Shown: one piece after another, positions 7,015-13,584 of the stretch | How positions within the stretch are numbered: position 1 is the stretch's first letter | How the letters are laid out: each line of letters opens with the position of its first letter | DNA from: JAEZJZ01 sp964450265 | GTDB lineage: Bacteria > Bacillota > UBA994 > UBA5500 | Direction of reading: 5' to 3' | Assembly: GCA_964450265.1 (NCBI GenBank) | Contig: CAYVCY010000030.1 | Span: forward strand, 1-17,342 | DNA length: 17,342 nt | Notes under the pieces: model-generated | What the model was told of the DNA's origin: nothing | Databases searched by the model: none | Seen by the model: only the letters and a program-made list of their open reading frames with translations | Program-made: the position numbers and the translations under genes

Positions 7015-7264
7015 CCGGGTGGGAATTGACCCCATCCAGTTCCACCAAGATGACATCCTCACCGATCTTCACTACCTGTTCCCAAGGAATATAGATTTCG
7101 CTTTCCCGGCCAAACAACCCTAGGACTCGCGCTTGACCCGGCACCATCAGGCCTTTGACCCGTCCGACAGCCAGATCAATATCCAGGTCTATGACCAAAC
7201 CCAGGCGTCTGCCGTCCAGGACGTTGACCACTTCCCGGGTGCGCAATTCCCCCACTCTGAGCAT
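6992..7264 (-). CDS. ylmC: YlmC/YmxH family PRC-barrel sporulation protein
   Basis: A 90-residue PRC-barrel protein of the YlmC/YmxH sporulation family. It reads LRVGELRTREVVNVLDGRRLGLVIDLDIDLAVGRVKGLMVP, the standard start of the fold, then FGRESEIYIPWEQVVKIGEDVILVE. In spore formers it is expressed during sporulation; its molecular role is not established. The ATG at 7264 has a GGGGGG stretch six bases upstream. A 22-base imperfect hairpin (7277-7298, TATCC/GGATA ends) sits just before that ribosome site and contains TATAAT on the minus strand, but I find no matching -35. The start lies inside the open reading frame of spoIIR, with 89 bases of overlap. The stop lies within the terminator stem. 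Confidence 0.9.
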   Translation of the reverse strand: MLRVGELRTREVVNVLDGRRLGLVIDLDIDLAVGRVKGLMVPGQARVLGLFGRESEIYIPWEQVVKIGEDVILVELDGVNSHPEGGYSRS

Positions 7265-7904
7265 GCCGTTCCCCCCTATCCGTATGATTATATGGATAGA
7301 GTTGGGGAAACAGAACAGTGCAGAGGGGTGCTACAGGCATTTCGTTGAAGCGACAGCGGATGCTCTGCCACCAATCCCAGACGAAACTGCGCAACACCAG
7401 CGTTTTGGGAACTGCTTGCTCTAGTAGCGGTTGGCAGACTCCACTGGTCAAGCACATGGGAGGAAAGACGACACACCACCAGTTGCGGCCCTCCCCACTG
7501 CCCAAGGTCACATTCAGCGCCTGGTAACGCCCGGCGGGTAGAGTGAAGGTGCCGTAGTGCTTAGGCGGAAAGTTAAACTCCCCCAGCTGCAAACTAGCCC
7601 GATAATCCTCCCCCTGATCCTGCAGTGACTGATTGGCCACCTCGCTCAATTGCCCTAAATGGACTTTCAAGGTGCCGATGGCTGACTCCGGATCGGTGAT
7701 GCCGGCCAACAGGGGATTGAGATAGGCCAACAGCTCGTCACGAACCTGCATCTTCACTTGCTGTTCACGCAAGCTTTCCCCATTAGCAGCCACATGTAGC
7801 CTGATCAGGGGCGGCGGCGATTCGTAAGCGGTACATACGCCCGTATCTACCGCAAATAGGCAGACCACTGACACCAGTCCCACAAGCATGACCCAGCGCT
7901 TCAT
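7176..7904 (-). CDS. spoIIR: Stage II sporulation protein R (secreted signal), with an unusual C-terminal extension
   Basis: SpoIIR is made in the forespore, secreted into the intermembrane space, and triggers SpoIIGA to cleave pro-sigma-E in the mother cell. Residues 1-25 are a signal peptide (MKRWVMLVGLVSVVCLFAV). The mature part has IRLHVAANGES (34-44), KMQVRDELLAYL, FPPKHYGTFTLPAGRYQAL and NWWCVVFPPMC (141-151), which are family signatures. AGGAGG lies seven bases before ATG 7904. The normal family end falls near SFVWDWWQSIRCRF (residue 187), but here the frame continues 55 residues to a stop inside ylmC. That tail is rich in Pro, Gly, His and Arg and looks like an out-of-frame reading. 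A TAG in another frame at 7333-7331 would give the usual length, so a frameshift or lost stop near 7340-7360 is likely. It follows sigG by 39 bases. Confidence 0.88.
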   Translation of the reverse strand: MKRWVMLVGLVSVVCLFAVDTGVCTAYESPPPLIRLHVAANGESLREQQVKMQVRDELLAYLNPLLAGITDPESAIGTLKVHLGQLSEVANQSLQDQGEDYRASLQLGEFNFPPKHYGTFTLPAGRYQALNVTLGSGEGRNWWCVVFPPMCLTSGVCQPLLEQAVPKTLVLRSFVWDWWQSIRCRFNEMPVAPLCTVLFPQLYPYNHTDRGERHAQSGGIAHPGSGQRPGRQTPGFGHRPGY

Positions 7905-7943
7905 CGCTATTCCTCCTTCTAACCTAGCAAATCTATACCTGGC

Positions 7944-8741
7944 CTAAACCCGCTCCTTAGTGCCATCCCGCTCGGCAATCAGTTTGCGCATATGCTGCAG
8001 CGCTGCCTTCTCTAAGCGGGATACCTGAGCCTGAGAGATACCGATCTCTTCCGCCACTTCCATCTGAGTCTTGCTGGCGAAGAAACGCAGCGAAAGGATC
8101 AAGCGTTCCCGCTCACTCAGCTTGTCCATCGCTTCCCTGAGGGCTATTCCTTCCACCCAGGTGCTGTCCAGGTTCTTGTCGTCTTTGATCTGATCCATGA
8201 TGTAGATTGGATCCCCGCCCTCTTGGTAAATGGGGTCAAACAACGACACCGGCTCCTGGATGGCATCCAGGGCAAACACCACGTCTTCCCGGGGCACTCC
8301 CAGCTCGGAAGCGATCTCCTGCACGGTAGGTTCACGGGAATTCTTGTATACCAAGCTGTCTCGCACCTGGAGCGCCTTATAGGCGATGTCCCTGAGCGAG
8401 CGACTGACCCGGATGGGGTTGTTGTCCCGCAGGTAGCGCCTGATTTCGCCGATGATCATCGGCACCGCATAGGTGGAAAACTTTACGTTCTGGGAAAGGT
8501 CAAAGTTGTCGATAGCCTTCATCAGACCGATACAGCCTACTTGAAACAGATCATCGACGTACTCCCCCCGATTATTGAAACGCTGAATAACACTGAGCAC
8601 CAAACGCAGATTACCCATTACCAGCCGCTCGCGAGCGCTTTCGTCGCCGCTCTGTAGACTGGTAAATAGCTCGCGCATCTTTTGGTTGCTCAATACCTGC
8701 AGCTTCGATGTATTTACTCCGCATATTTCCACCCGATTCAT
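7944..8741 (-). CDS. sigG: RNA polymerase sporulation sigma factor SigG
   Basis: Sigma-G, 265 residues, the late forespore sigma factor that switches on spore maturation genes after engulfment. It starts MNRVEICGVNTSKL, the sigma-G signature that separates it from sigma-F, followed by region 2 (GNLRLVLSVIQRFNNRGEYVDDLFQVGCIGLMKAID, KFSTYAVPMIIGEIRRYLRD), region 3 (IRVSRSLRDIAYKA) and region 4 with the helix-turn-helix (TQMEVAEEIGISQAQVSRLEK). ATG 8741 has GGGGAGG eight bases upstream. A TTG at 8765 is also in frame but has no ribosome site and would lie almost at the predicted transcription start. It is directly downstream of spoIIGA-sigE, as in Bacillus, but separated by a terminator and its own sigma-F-type promoter. 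Confidence 0.97.
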   Translation of the reverse strand: MNRVEICGVNTSKLQVLSNQKMRELFTSLQSGDESARERLVMGNLRLVLSVIQRFNNRGEYVDDLFQVGCIGLMKAIDNFDLSQNVKFSTYAVPMIIGEIRRYLRDNNPIRVSRSLRDIAYKALQVRDSLVYKNSREPTVQEIASELGVPREDVVFALDAIQEPVSLFDPIYQEGGDPIYIMDQIKDDKNLDSTWVEGIALREAMDKLSERERLILSLRFFASKTQMEVAEEIGISQAQVSRLEKAALQHMRKLIAERDGTKERV

Positions 8742-8776
8742 AGCCTTCGCCTCCCCGCTGTGCAACCACTATTCTG

Positions 8777-8806
8777 CATTATCACCGAGGGGCTTTTGAT
8801 CTATAC
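8777..8806 (-). promoter_or_regulatory. Sigma-F-type promoter of sigG
   Basis: On the minus strand GTATA (8806-8802) is followed by 15 bases and then GGTGATAATG (8786-8777). This matches the sigma-F consensus GYATA and GGNNANAATR at every defined position with the expected spacing. Transcription would start near 8770, leaving a leader of about 30 bases before ATG 8741. Transcription of sigG by sigma-F is the known arrangement in Bacillus, so sequence and expectation agree. Confidence 0.82.
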
Positions 8807-8842
8807 CTATTGCCGGCTTTAACTGAGACTCTATAGGCATGC

Positions 8843-8867
8843 AAAAAGCCGCCCTGAGCGAGCGGCT
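8843..8867 (-). terminator. Rho-independent terminator after sigE
   Basis: On the minus strand AGCCGC (8867-8862) and GCGGCT (8852-8847) form a six-bp stem around a nine-base loop, followed by TTTTT (8847-8843). It lies 72 bases after the sigE stop and would end the spoIIGA-sigE transcript before the sigG promoter. The stem is short but GC-rich. Confidence 0.7.
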
Positions 8868-8939
8868 AGCGGTGTTCAAGGCGGATGGATTAGCATGTCG
8901 CGAATGGTGGGGGCAGGCCTCTCCCTGCGCCCCGCTGTG

Positions 8940-9674
8940 TTATTCCATGCGCTTGAATTCCCTGCGCAAGCGCTTGATAATTCGTTTCTCCAAGCGGGAG
9001 ATGTATGATTGGGAGATGCCGAGTAGATCGGCCACTTCCTTCTGCGTGCGCTCATCTCCGTCCTTCAGACCAAAGCGGAGTTCCATAATCGTCCGCTCGC
9101 GCTCGCTCAGCCGACTGAGAGCGCTATTGAGCAGGCTTCTATCTACCTCTGCCTCCAGCTCTTTAAACACTTCGCACCCTTCGTGGGGAATCACATCCGA
9201 CAACAGCAATTCATTTCCGTCCCAGTCGACGTTCAACGGTTCATCCAGCGAGATCTCTACCCGGTGCCGTTGATTGCGCCTTAAGAACATCAAAATCTCG
9301 TTCTCGATGCAGCGGGAAGCATAGGTAGCCAGTTTAATATTCCGTTCTGGATTAAAAGTGTTCACCGCTTTGATCAGCCCAATGGAGCCGATGGAAGCCA
9401 GGTCCTCGATCGGTATACCGGTGTTCTCGAACTTACGAGCAATATACACCACTAAGCGCAGATTGCGCTCGATCAGCACGCTTTTTACAGCCATGTCGCC
9501 GATCCTCAACTGTCCGATCAAGAAGCTTTCTTCCTGTTCAGACAGCGGCGGCGGCAGTGCCTCCGAACTACCGATAAAATGGATAGCCCGCTGTTCCACA
9601 TCCACCCCAAATCGAAATAGCAGACGATAATATAAGATCCTGATCCAAAGCTGTAGACGCGGCCAAGCGTTCAT
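8940..9674 (-). CDS. sigE: RNA polymerase sporulation sigma factor SigE (pro-sigma-E)
   Basis: Pro-sigma-E, 244 residues, the early mother-cell sigma factor. Residues 1-30 form the amphipathic pro-sequence (MNAWPRLQLWIRILYYRLLF) that keeps it at the membrane until SpoIIGA removes it; the conserved IHFIGSSEALPPPLS follows directly. Region 2 (LIERNLRLVVYIARKFENTG, LASIGSIGLIKAVNTFNPE), the IKLATYASRCIENEILMFLRR segment, LDEPLNVDWDGNELLLSDV and region 4 (KEVADLLGISQSYISRLEKRIIKRLRREF) are nearly those of Bacillus sigma-E. ATG 9674 overlaps the spoIIGA stop as ATGA, so protease and substrate are translationally coupled. A longer in-frame start at 9842 would add 56 residues inside spoIIGA and disrupt the N-terminal pro-sequence, so I reject it. 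A terminator follows. Confidence 0.97.
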   Translation of the reverse strand: MNAWPRLQLWIRILYYRLLFRFGVDVEQRAIHFIGSSEALPPPLSEQEESFLIGQLRIGDMAVKSVLIERNLRLVVYIARKFENTGIPIEDLASIGSIGLIKAVNTFNPERNIKLATYASRCIENEILMFLRRNQRHRVEISLDEPLNVDWDGNELLLSDVIPHEGCEVFKELEAEVDRSLLNSALSRLSERERTIMELRFGLKDGDERTQKEVADLLGISQSYISRLEKRIIKRLRREFKRME

Positions 9675-10591
9675 CCCAGCACCTCCTGAGTTGATTTGTT
9701 GACGACAGGCAATAGCCGCTGCGGGATCAATGCCTGATATGCCCCCTGGTCGTGCAGTGTATGATTGGCTATGGCCAACACTACGTTGTCGGTGGTTCTG
9801 ATGCCCGAATCTGCGATGACAGTGATTTGATCCAACCGCCATCCCAGCAGGACGCCGGAACGCCTCCCCACCGAATGATAGGGGATGAAACGTAGGCGAG
9901 CCACCCAGGGATGGGCGGTCAGACTATCCAGTGACTCAGGGGGTAAGCTGTCGCTGGAAATCAGGGAAACGACCTCCTCTGGCAGCGAATGGGCTATCGC
10001 CTCCAACGAAGCGATCACCACCGGGCGGCCGGAAAAGGGCGCTATCAGTTGATTGCCCGAATCGACCAGACCACAAAGGGCCACCGACGACCCGTTCAGG
10101 CAGAAGCTGATGCTCGCCTGATTGGCCACATGCACCAATCGATTCTCCAGCAGGTTGATCACCCGGTGGCTGGATAGCCCCACTACCAAGACAGCCAGCA
10201 GCAATACCCAGAGGGGTAACCTGCCGTAAGCCAGGCTCCCGCCTGGAAAGCCCCCTCCAACTAACGTCTGCACCCCCATGACACCGCCGGCTGTGATGCA
10301 GCTGGCTACGATGAACAGGCCAGCTAGCTGCAACAGCCGGCGCAGCAGACGGGGCTGAAAAGCGATCTGCACCATCCATGCGGCCAGCAACAGCTTGCAT
10401 CCGGGGTGAGCGAAGATATTTGCCCAAGGGGTGACCATACCCAAGCCGTACACTGCACCGAAGGCTCCGGACAGCAGGCAGCGCTGCCAGCGGAGCTTCT
10501 GGCCAATCAAGCTCGCGGTCAGCCACAACGCCCAGCTATTTAAGCCGAGATTGATCAGAAACAACAGATCCACATACACATCCACTTGCAT
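9671..10591 (-). CDS. spoIIGA: Sporulation sigma-E factor-processing peptidase SpoIIGA
   Basis: SpoIIGA, 306 residues, the membrane aspartic protease of the mother-cell septal membrane that matures pro-sigma-E on receiving the SpoIIR signal. Residues 1-140 hold about five hydrophobic segments (VDLLFLINLGLNSWALWLTA; later LPLWVLLLAVLVVGL). The C-terminal protease domain has the active-site motif LVDSGNQL with D177, plus FIPYHSVG and ADSG. Start choice is uncertain. ATG 10591 has AGGGGG only about one base upstream and would sit six bases after the predicted transcription start; GTG 10585 places the same AGGGGG seven bases away and may be the real start; a TTG at 10618 has no ribosome site. The stop overlaps sigE by four bases. 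Sequence conservation is low, as usual for this family, but context and DSGN make the call firm. Confidence 0.94.
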   Translation of the reverse strand: MQVDVYVDLLFLINLGLNSWALWLTASLIGQKLRWQRCLLSGAFGAVYGLGMVTPWANIFAHPGCKLLLAAWMVQIAFQPRLLRRLLQLAGLFIVASCITAGGVMGVQTLVGGGFPGGSLAYGRLPLWVLLLAVLVVGLSSHRVINLLENRLVHVANQASISFCLNGSSVALCGLVDSGNQLIAPFSGRPVVIASLEAIAHSLPEEVVSLISSDSLPPESLDSLTAHPWVARLRFIPYHSVGRRSGVLLGWRLDQITVIADSGIRTTDNVVLAIANHTLHDQGAYQALIPQRLLPVVNKSTQEVLG

Positions 10592-10603
10592 GCCCCCTAT
10601 TTC

Positions 10604-10650
10604 ATTATAGTGGGACAAGGGTAAGGAAAATGTCTAAGTGCGTTGTCGAA
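10604..10650 (-). promoter_or_regulatory. Spo0A-type promoter of the spoIIGA-sigE operon
   Basis: The minus strand carries a perfect -10 TATAAT (10609-10604) and TAGACA (10636-10631), five of six matches to TTGACA, separated by 21 bases. A spacer of about 22 bp is the known peculiarity of the Bacillus spoIIG promoter, which needs Spo0A-P. On the plus strand TGTCGAA (10644-10650) is a perfect 0A box and TGTCTAA (10631-10637), overlapping the -35, is one mismatch away; their starts are 13 bp apart. Transcription would begin near 10597. Confidence 0.78.
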
Positions 10651-10669
10651 CCTTGCCGTTGTGGACCAG

Positions 10670-10707
10670 AAAACAGAGCCTATCCAGAAAGGGCTGGATA
10701 GGCTCTG
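10670..10707 (-). terminator. Rho-independent terminator after ftsZ
   Basis: CAGAGCCTATCCA (10674-10686) and its exact complement (10695-10707) form a 13-bp stem with an eight-base loop. On the minus strand TTTTCT follows. It lies 68 bases beyond the ftsZ stop and directly before the spoIIG promoter. A weaker imperfect hairpin (about 10725-10755) sits between it and ftsZ. Confidence 0.82.
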
Positions 10708-10774
10708 CAGATATTCTTGGCAATGGCCATTCTTTCTAACGAAAGATTCGCCATGTCCATTCGTCTCGTACGAT

Positions 10775-11824
10775 TTATCGCTTGCGCCTCATGAAGGCCG
10801 GGATATCTAGATCGCTGCTGGAATGGAACGGTTTGATCTCAATCTCGTTAAAATCTTGACTGGCACGGGACTGTCCGTCAAAGCCAGTAGCAATCACGGT
10901 GATGCGAATCTCATCCTCAAGTCCTTCGTCGATCACTGCTCCAAAGATGAAGTTGGCATCGCCATCTACGGCCTGCGAGATCAACTCGGCTGCTTTGTTT
11001 ACCTCGTGCAGACTGAGGTTGATTCCGCCGGTGACGCTGAGCAGCACTCCTTTGGCACCTTCGATAGAAGCTTCCAACAGAGGGCTGGAGATGGCCTGTT
11101 TGGCAGCCTCCACCGCACGGTTATCCCCATTTGATTGGCCGATGCCCATCAGGGCTGAACCGGTTTGGGTCATGATCGTCTTCACGTCAGCGAAGTCGAG
11201 ATTGATCAATCCCGGCACCGCGATTAAGTCGGATATTCCCTGGACTCCTTGACGCAAAACATCATCGGCAACTTTGAAGGCTTGCATGATCGGCATGTTC
11301 TTATCCACTACCTGAAGCAGCCGATCGTTTGGAATGGTGATGATGGTATCGACGTTCTCCTTCAGATTGGCGATGCCCTTTTCGGCTTGGGTCATCCGCC
11401 GCCGCTGTTCGAAGGTAAAGGGCTTAGTGACCACACCTACCGTCAAAGCGCCAAGCTCCCTTGCCACTTGAGCCACCACCGGTGCGGCCCCAGTCCCTGT
11501 GCCGCCGCCCATACCAGCTGTCACAAAGACCATGTCGGAGCCTCTCAGGGCTTGGGAAATTGCCTCTCGGCTTTCTTCCGCCGCCTTCATGCCGATTTCG
11601 GGATTGGCTCCTGCCCCCAGACCGCGCGTCAGTTTCTCTCCAATCTGTATCTTATGGCCGGCTCCCGAGCGGGACAAAGCCTGCGCGTCGGTATTGACGG
11701 CGATGAAATCCACTCCCTTGAGACCGGCATCGATCATGCGGTCGACGGCATTGCTGCCACCGCCGCCAATTCCAATTACCTTAATGCGAGCGTATTCTTC
11801 AATCTCCAGATCAAGCTCCAGCAT
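10775..11824 (-). CDS. ftsZ: Cell division protein FtsZ
   Basis: FtsZ, 349 residues, the tubulin-like GTPase that forms the division ring. The GTP-binding motifs are GIGGGGSNAVDRM (18-30), the tubulin signature GGGTGTG (106-112) and the T7 loop NLDFADVKTIM near 208-218, which supplies the catalytic acid to the next subunit. A short linker leads to the conserved C-terminal peptide DLDIPAFMRRKR, the binding site for FtsA and SepF, both encoded in this window. ATG 11824 has GGGAGGT about six bases upstream and follows ftsA by 18 bases, so the two are co-transcribed. In sporulation the same protein builds the polar septum. A terminator lies downstream. All motifs are complete; the linker is short. 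Confidence 0.98.
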   Translation of the reverse strand: MLELDLEIEEYARIKVIGIGGGGSNAVDRMIDAGLKGVDFIAVNTDAQALSRSGAGHKIQIGEKLTRGLGAGANPEIGMKAAEESREAISQALRGSDMVFVTAGMGGGTGTGAAPVVAQVARELGALTVGVVTKPFTFEQRRRMTQAEKGIANLKENVDTIITIPNDRLLQVVDKNMPIMQAFKVADDVLRQGVQGISDLIAVPGLINLDFADVKTIMTQTGSALMGIGQSNGDNRAVEAAKQAISSPLLEASIEGAKGVLLSVTGGINLSLHEVNKAAELISQAVDGDANFIFGAVIDEGLEDEIRITVIATGFDGQSRASQDFNEIEIKPFHSSSDLDIPAFMRRKR

Positions 11825-11842
11825 GTCCTTACCTCCCCCAAG

Positions 11843-13060
11843 CTACTCCCACATTTCCTTGAACCAACCGACGACCCGGGCCAGGAGTCCTGCGTTTCGC
11901 CGACCTCTGCGCGCCGATCTTCCTTGTTCACCGACAGGCTGCCGTCTGATCGCATGCATTACCAGGCCGATGGCCGTGGCATACGAGCTGTCCTCCATTC
12001 CACCGATGCCATCCTGAGCCAGGCGCACGCTGCATGACAGGATCGCCCGCAAATACGGCGCCAGACCCTTAGTCTTCGAAACCCCTCCCACCAAGACCAA
12101 GCCGGAAGGAATACTCTCTGGAACGTGCATCCGGGGCAACTCCTCCGCGACAAAGCTGAAGATCTCGTTGATGCGCGGCTCGATGATACTGCTCAACTGA
12201 CGTACTGGAACCTTGCTCTCCTGTCCACCCACATCCTGTACATTGAACAGCCGTTCTTCCGGCACATTCAGCAACGTACCATGTTCCACCTTGATCTGCT
12301 CGGCTGACGCAGCGCTGGTCCGGAGCCCCCAGGCGATATCACTGGTGATATAATCCCCGCCTAGAGCGACGGCACTGATTGCCTGCAGAGACCCGGCATA
12401 ATGGTACGCCAGTTCACAGGTACCCCCCCCGATATCGGCTAAGACGACGCCTAGCTCCCTTTCATCGGGAGAGAGTACCATCTCTCCGAGAGCCATGGCG
12501 TTGAGCACCAGCGCTTCCACACTGAGCCCCGCCCGCTCCACACAACGAACCATGTTCTGCACCGAAGTCATCACACCGGTAACCAGGAGAGCCTCCACTT
12601 CCAAACGGATGCCAGCCATTCCGGCCGGCGAGCGGATACCCTCGTAACCATCGATGATATACTGCCTCGGAATCACATCCAAAATTTCCCGATTACTCGG
12701 AAGATTGATCACTTTGGCTGCCTGCAGCACCCGATCGACGTCTTCCTCAGTGATTTCCTTATCGTCGCTGGAGACAGCGACGATACCCCGGTTAACAATC
12801 AAGGACGCGTGGGTGTTGGGAACACCTACATAGACACTTGCCACCTCAACCCCGGCCATGCGTTGAGCCTGCTCCACCGCTTCTTCTATGCAGTGTGCTG
12901 TGCTCTCGATGTCCACCACGGTGCCTTTCTTGATGCCCTGCGAAGGGCTATTACCTAAGCCAATTATGTTCCATTCTCCCCGTTGGTCTACTTCACAGAT
13001 GGCACAACGCACAAAGGATGTGCCTATATCTAGACCCACAAGTATTTCCCTTCTGGCCAC
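11843..13060 (-). CDS. ftsA: Cell division protein FtsA
   Basis: FtsA, 405 residues, an actin-fold ATPase that tethers FtsZ to the membrane. The phosphate-1 loop is VGLDIGTS near the start, phosphate-2 is VLADIGGGT, and LVLVGGVSKTKGL forms the adenosine part; the C-terminal end LLARVVGWFKEMWE is the amphipathic membrane-targeting helix after a basic linker. I chose GTG 13060 because GGAGGT stands six to seven bases upstream and it gives the short N-terminus normal for FtsA; ATG 13093 is in frame but has no ribosome site and would add 11 residues. It follows sbp by 179 bases and precedes ftsZ by 18. A sigma-H-like promoter lies in the upstream gap. Confidence 0.97.
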   Translation of the reverse strand: MARREILVGLDIGTSFVRCAICEVDQRGEWNIIGLGNSPSQGIKKGTVVDIESTAHCIEEAVEQAQRMAGVEVASVYVGVPNTHASLIVNRGIVAVSSDDKEITEEDVDRVLQAAKVINLPSNREILDVIPRQYIIDGYEGIRSPAGMAGIRLEVEALLVTGVMTSVQNMVRCVERAGLSVEALVLNAMALGEMVLSPDERELGVVLADIGGGTCELAYHYAGSLQAISAVALGGDYITSDIAWGLRTSAASAEQIKVEHGTLLNVPEERLFNVQDVGGQESKVPVRQLSSIIEPRINEIFSFVAEELPRMHVPESIPSGLVLVGGVSKTKGLAPYLRAILSCSVRLAQDGIGGMEDSSYATAIGLVMHAIRRQPVGEQGRSARRGRRNAGLLARVVGWFKEMWE

Positions 13061-13134
13061 GATCGCACCTCCTGCCAGGGCCCACTCCGGCATTTATCTG
13101 CACTCATTGAATCGTCTACAACTGCATACTTAGT

Positions 13135-13163
13135 TAATTCCACGTAGTTAGTAAGGTTCCTTT
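13135..13163 (-). promoter_or_regulatory. Sigma-H-like promoter upstream of ftsA
   Basis: The minus strand reads AAAGGAACC (13163-13155), 11 bases, then GTGGAATTA (13143-13135). The sigma-H consensus is RNAGGAWWW, 11-12 bases, RNNGAATWW; only two weak W positions of the -35 differ. In Bacillus the ftsAZ operon is boosted by a sigma-H promoter at the onset of sporulation. The predicted transcript would have a leader of about 65-70 bases. I found no convincing housekeeping promoter in this gap, though one could lie in sbp. Confidence 0.6.
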
Positions 13164-13239
13164 GCCAACTGAGTAATTTATCAGCTTTTTAGCAGGTTTT
13201 GCACATAACCTCCTTACTTTAGTATAGCGCAGAGCGCGG

Positions 13240-13584
13240 TCACTCTCCGCCTCGCCAGCGGTCGATCAATATCCGCCTGACGATTGCTAGGTTTTGGAAC
13301 AAACGAACTCCAAAGACAAAGATGGCAGCCATGTACAAGTTGACACCCAGCTTGTCCCCCAAAAAGGCAAGCACTCCTGCCAGCAATGTATTGAAGAAGA
13401 ACCCAGTCAGAAAGATCAGATTGTCGAACTTGTTCTCTAAGAGGGCTCTTATTCCGCCAAACACTGAGTCTAGGGCTGCCAGCAAGGCGACAGACATATA
13501 TGTGGCCAAAGCTGCCGGAACACTGAACTCGGTGAGATAGCCGATCAGAAAACCCAGGGCCAAAGCCAGCACTGGTAAGACCAT
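13240..13584 (-). CDS. sbp: Small basic protein Sbp (DUF1290)
   Basis: A 114-residue membrane protein of the DUF1290/Sbp family, which sits upstream of ftsA in many Bacillota. Hydrophobic segments are at about 2-20 (VLPVLALALGFLIGYL), 26-44 (LATYMSVALLAALDSVFGG), 54-74 (NLIFLTGFFFNTLLAGVLAFL) and 80-96 (VNLYMAAIFVFGVRLF), followed by a basic end (RRILIDRWRGGE). 'ALDSVFGGIRALLENKFDN' is the conserved loop. The function is unknown; a role linked to division is inferred from its constant position. The start overlaps the DUF881 stop by one base (TAATG), so the pair are translationally coupled. In Bacillus a second DUF881 gene often lies on the other side; here there is only one. Confidence 0.92.
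   Translation of the reverse strand: MVLPVLALALGFLIGYLTEFSVPAALATYMSVALLAALDSVFGGIRALLENKFDNLIFLTGFFFNTLLAGVLAFLGDKLGVNLYMAAIFVFGVRLFQNLAIVRRILIDRWRGGE

Noticed and set aside
7277..7298. TATAAT within a hairpin upstream of ylmC as a promoter
   Set aside because: No acceptable -35 at 16-18 bases and no sporulation-sigma match; kept only as a note under ylmC.
7905..7943. Sigma-F promoter for spoIIR in the sigG-spoIIR gap
   Set aside because: GGTATA is present, but the nearest -10-like sequence is only nine bases away and overlaps the ribosome site; spacing does not fit.
8940..9842. Longer sigE reading frame starting at 9842
   Set aside because: The extra 56 residues are the out-of-frame reading of spoIIGA; ATG 9674 gives the family pro-sequence and the ATGA overlap.
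11249..12037. 262-residue plus-strand open frame antisense to ftsZ and ftsA
   Set aside because: The opposite strand encodes fully conserved FtsZ and FtsA; the antisense product has no recognisable motif.
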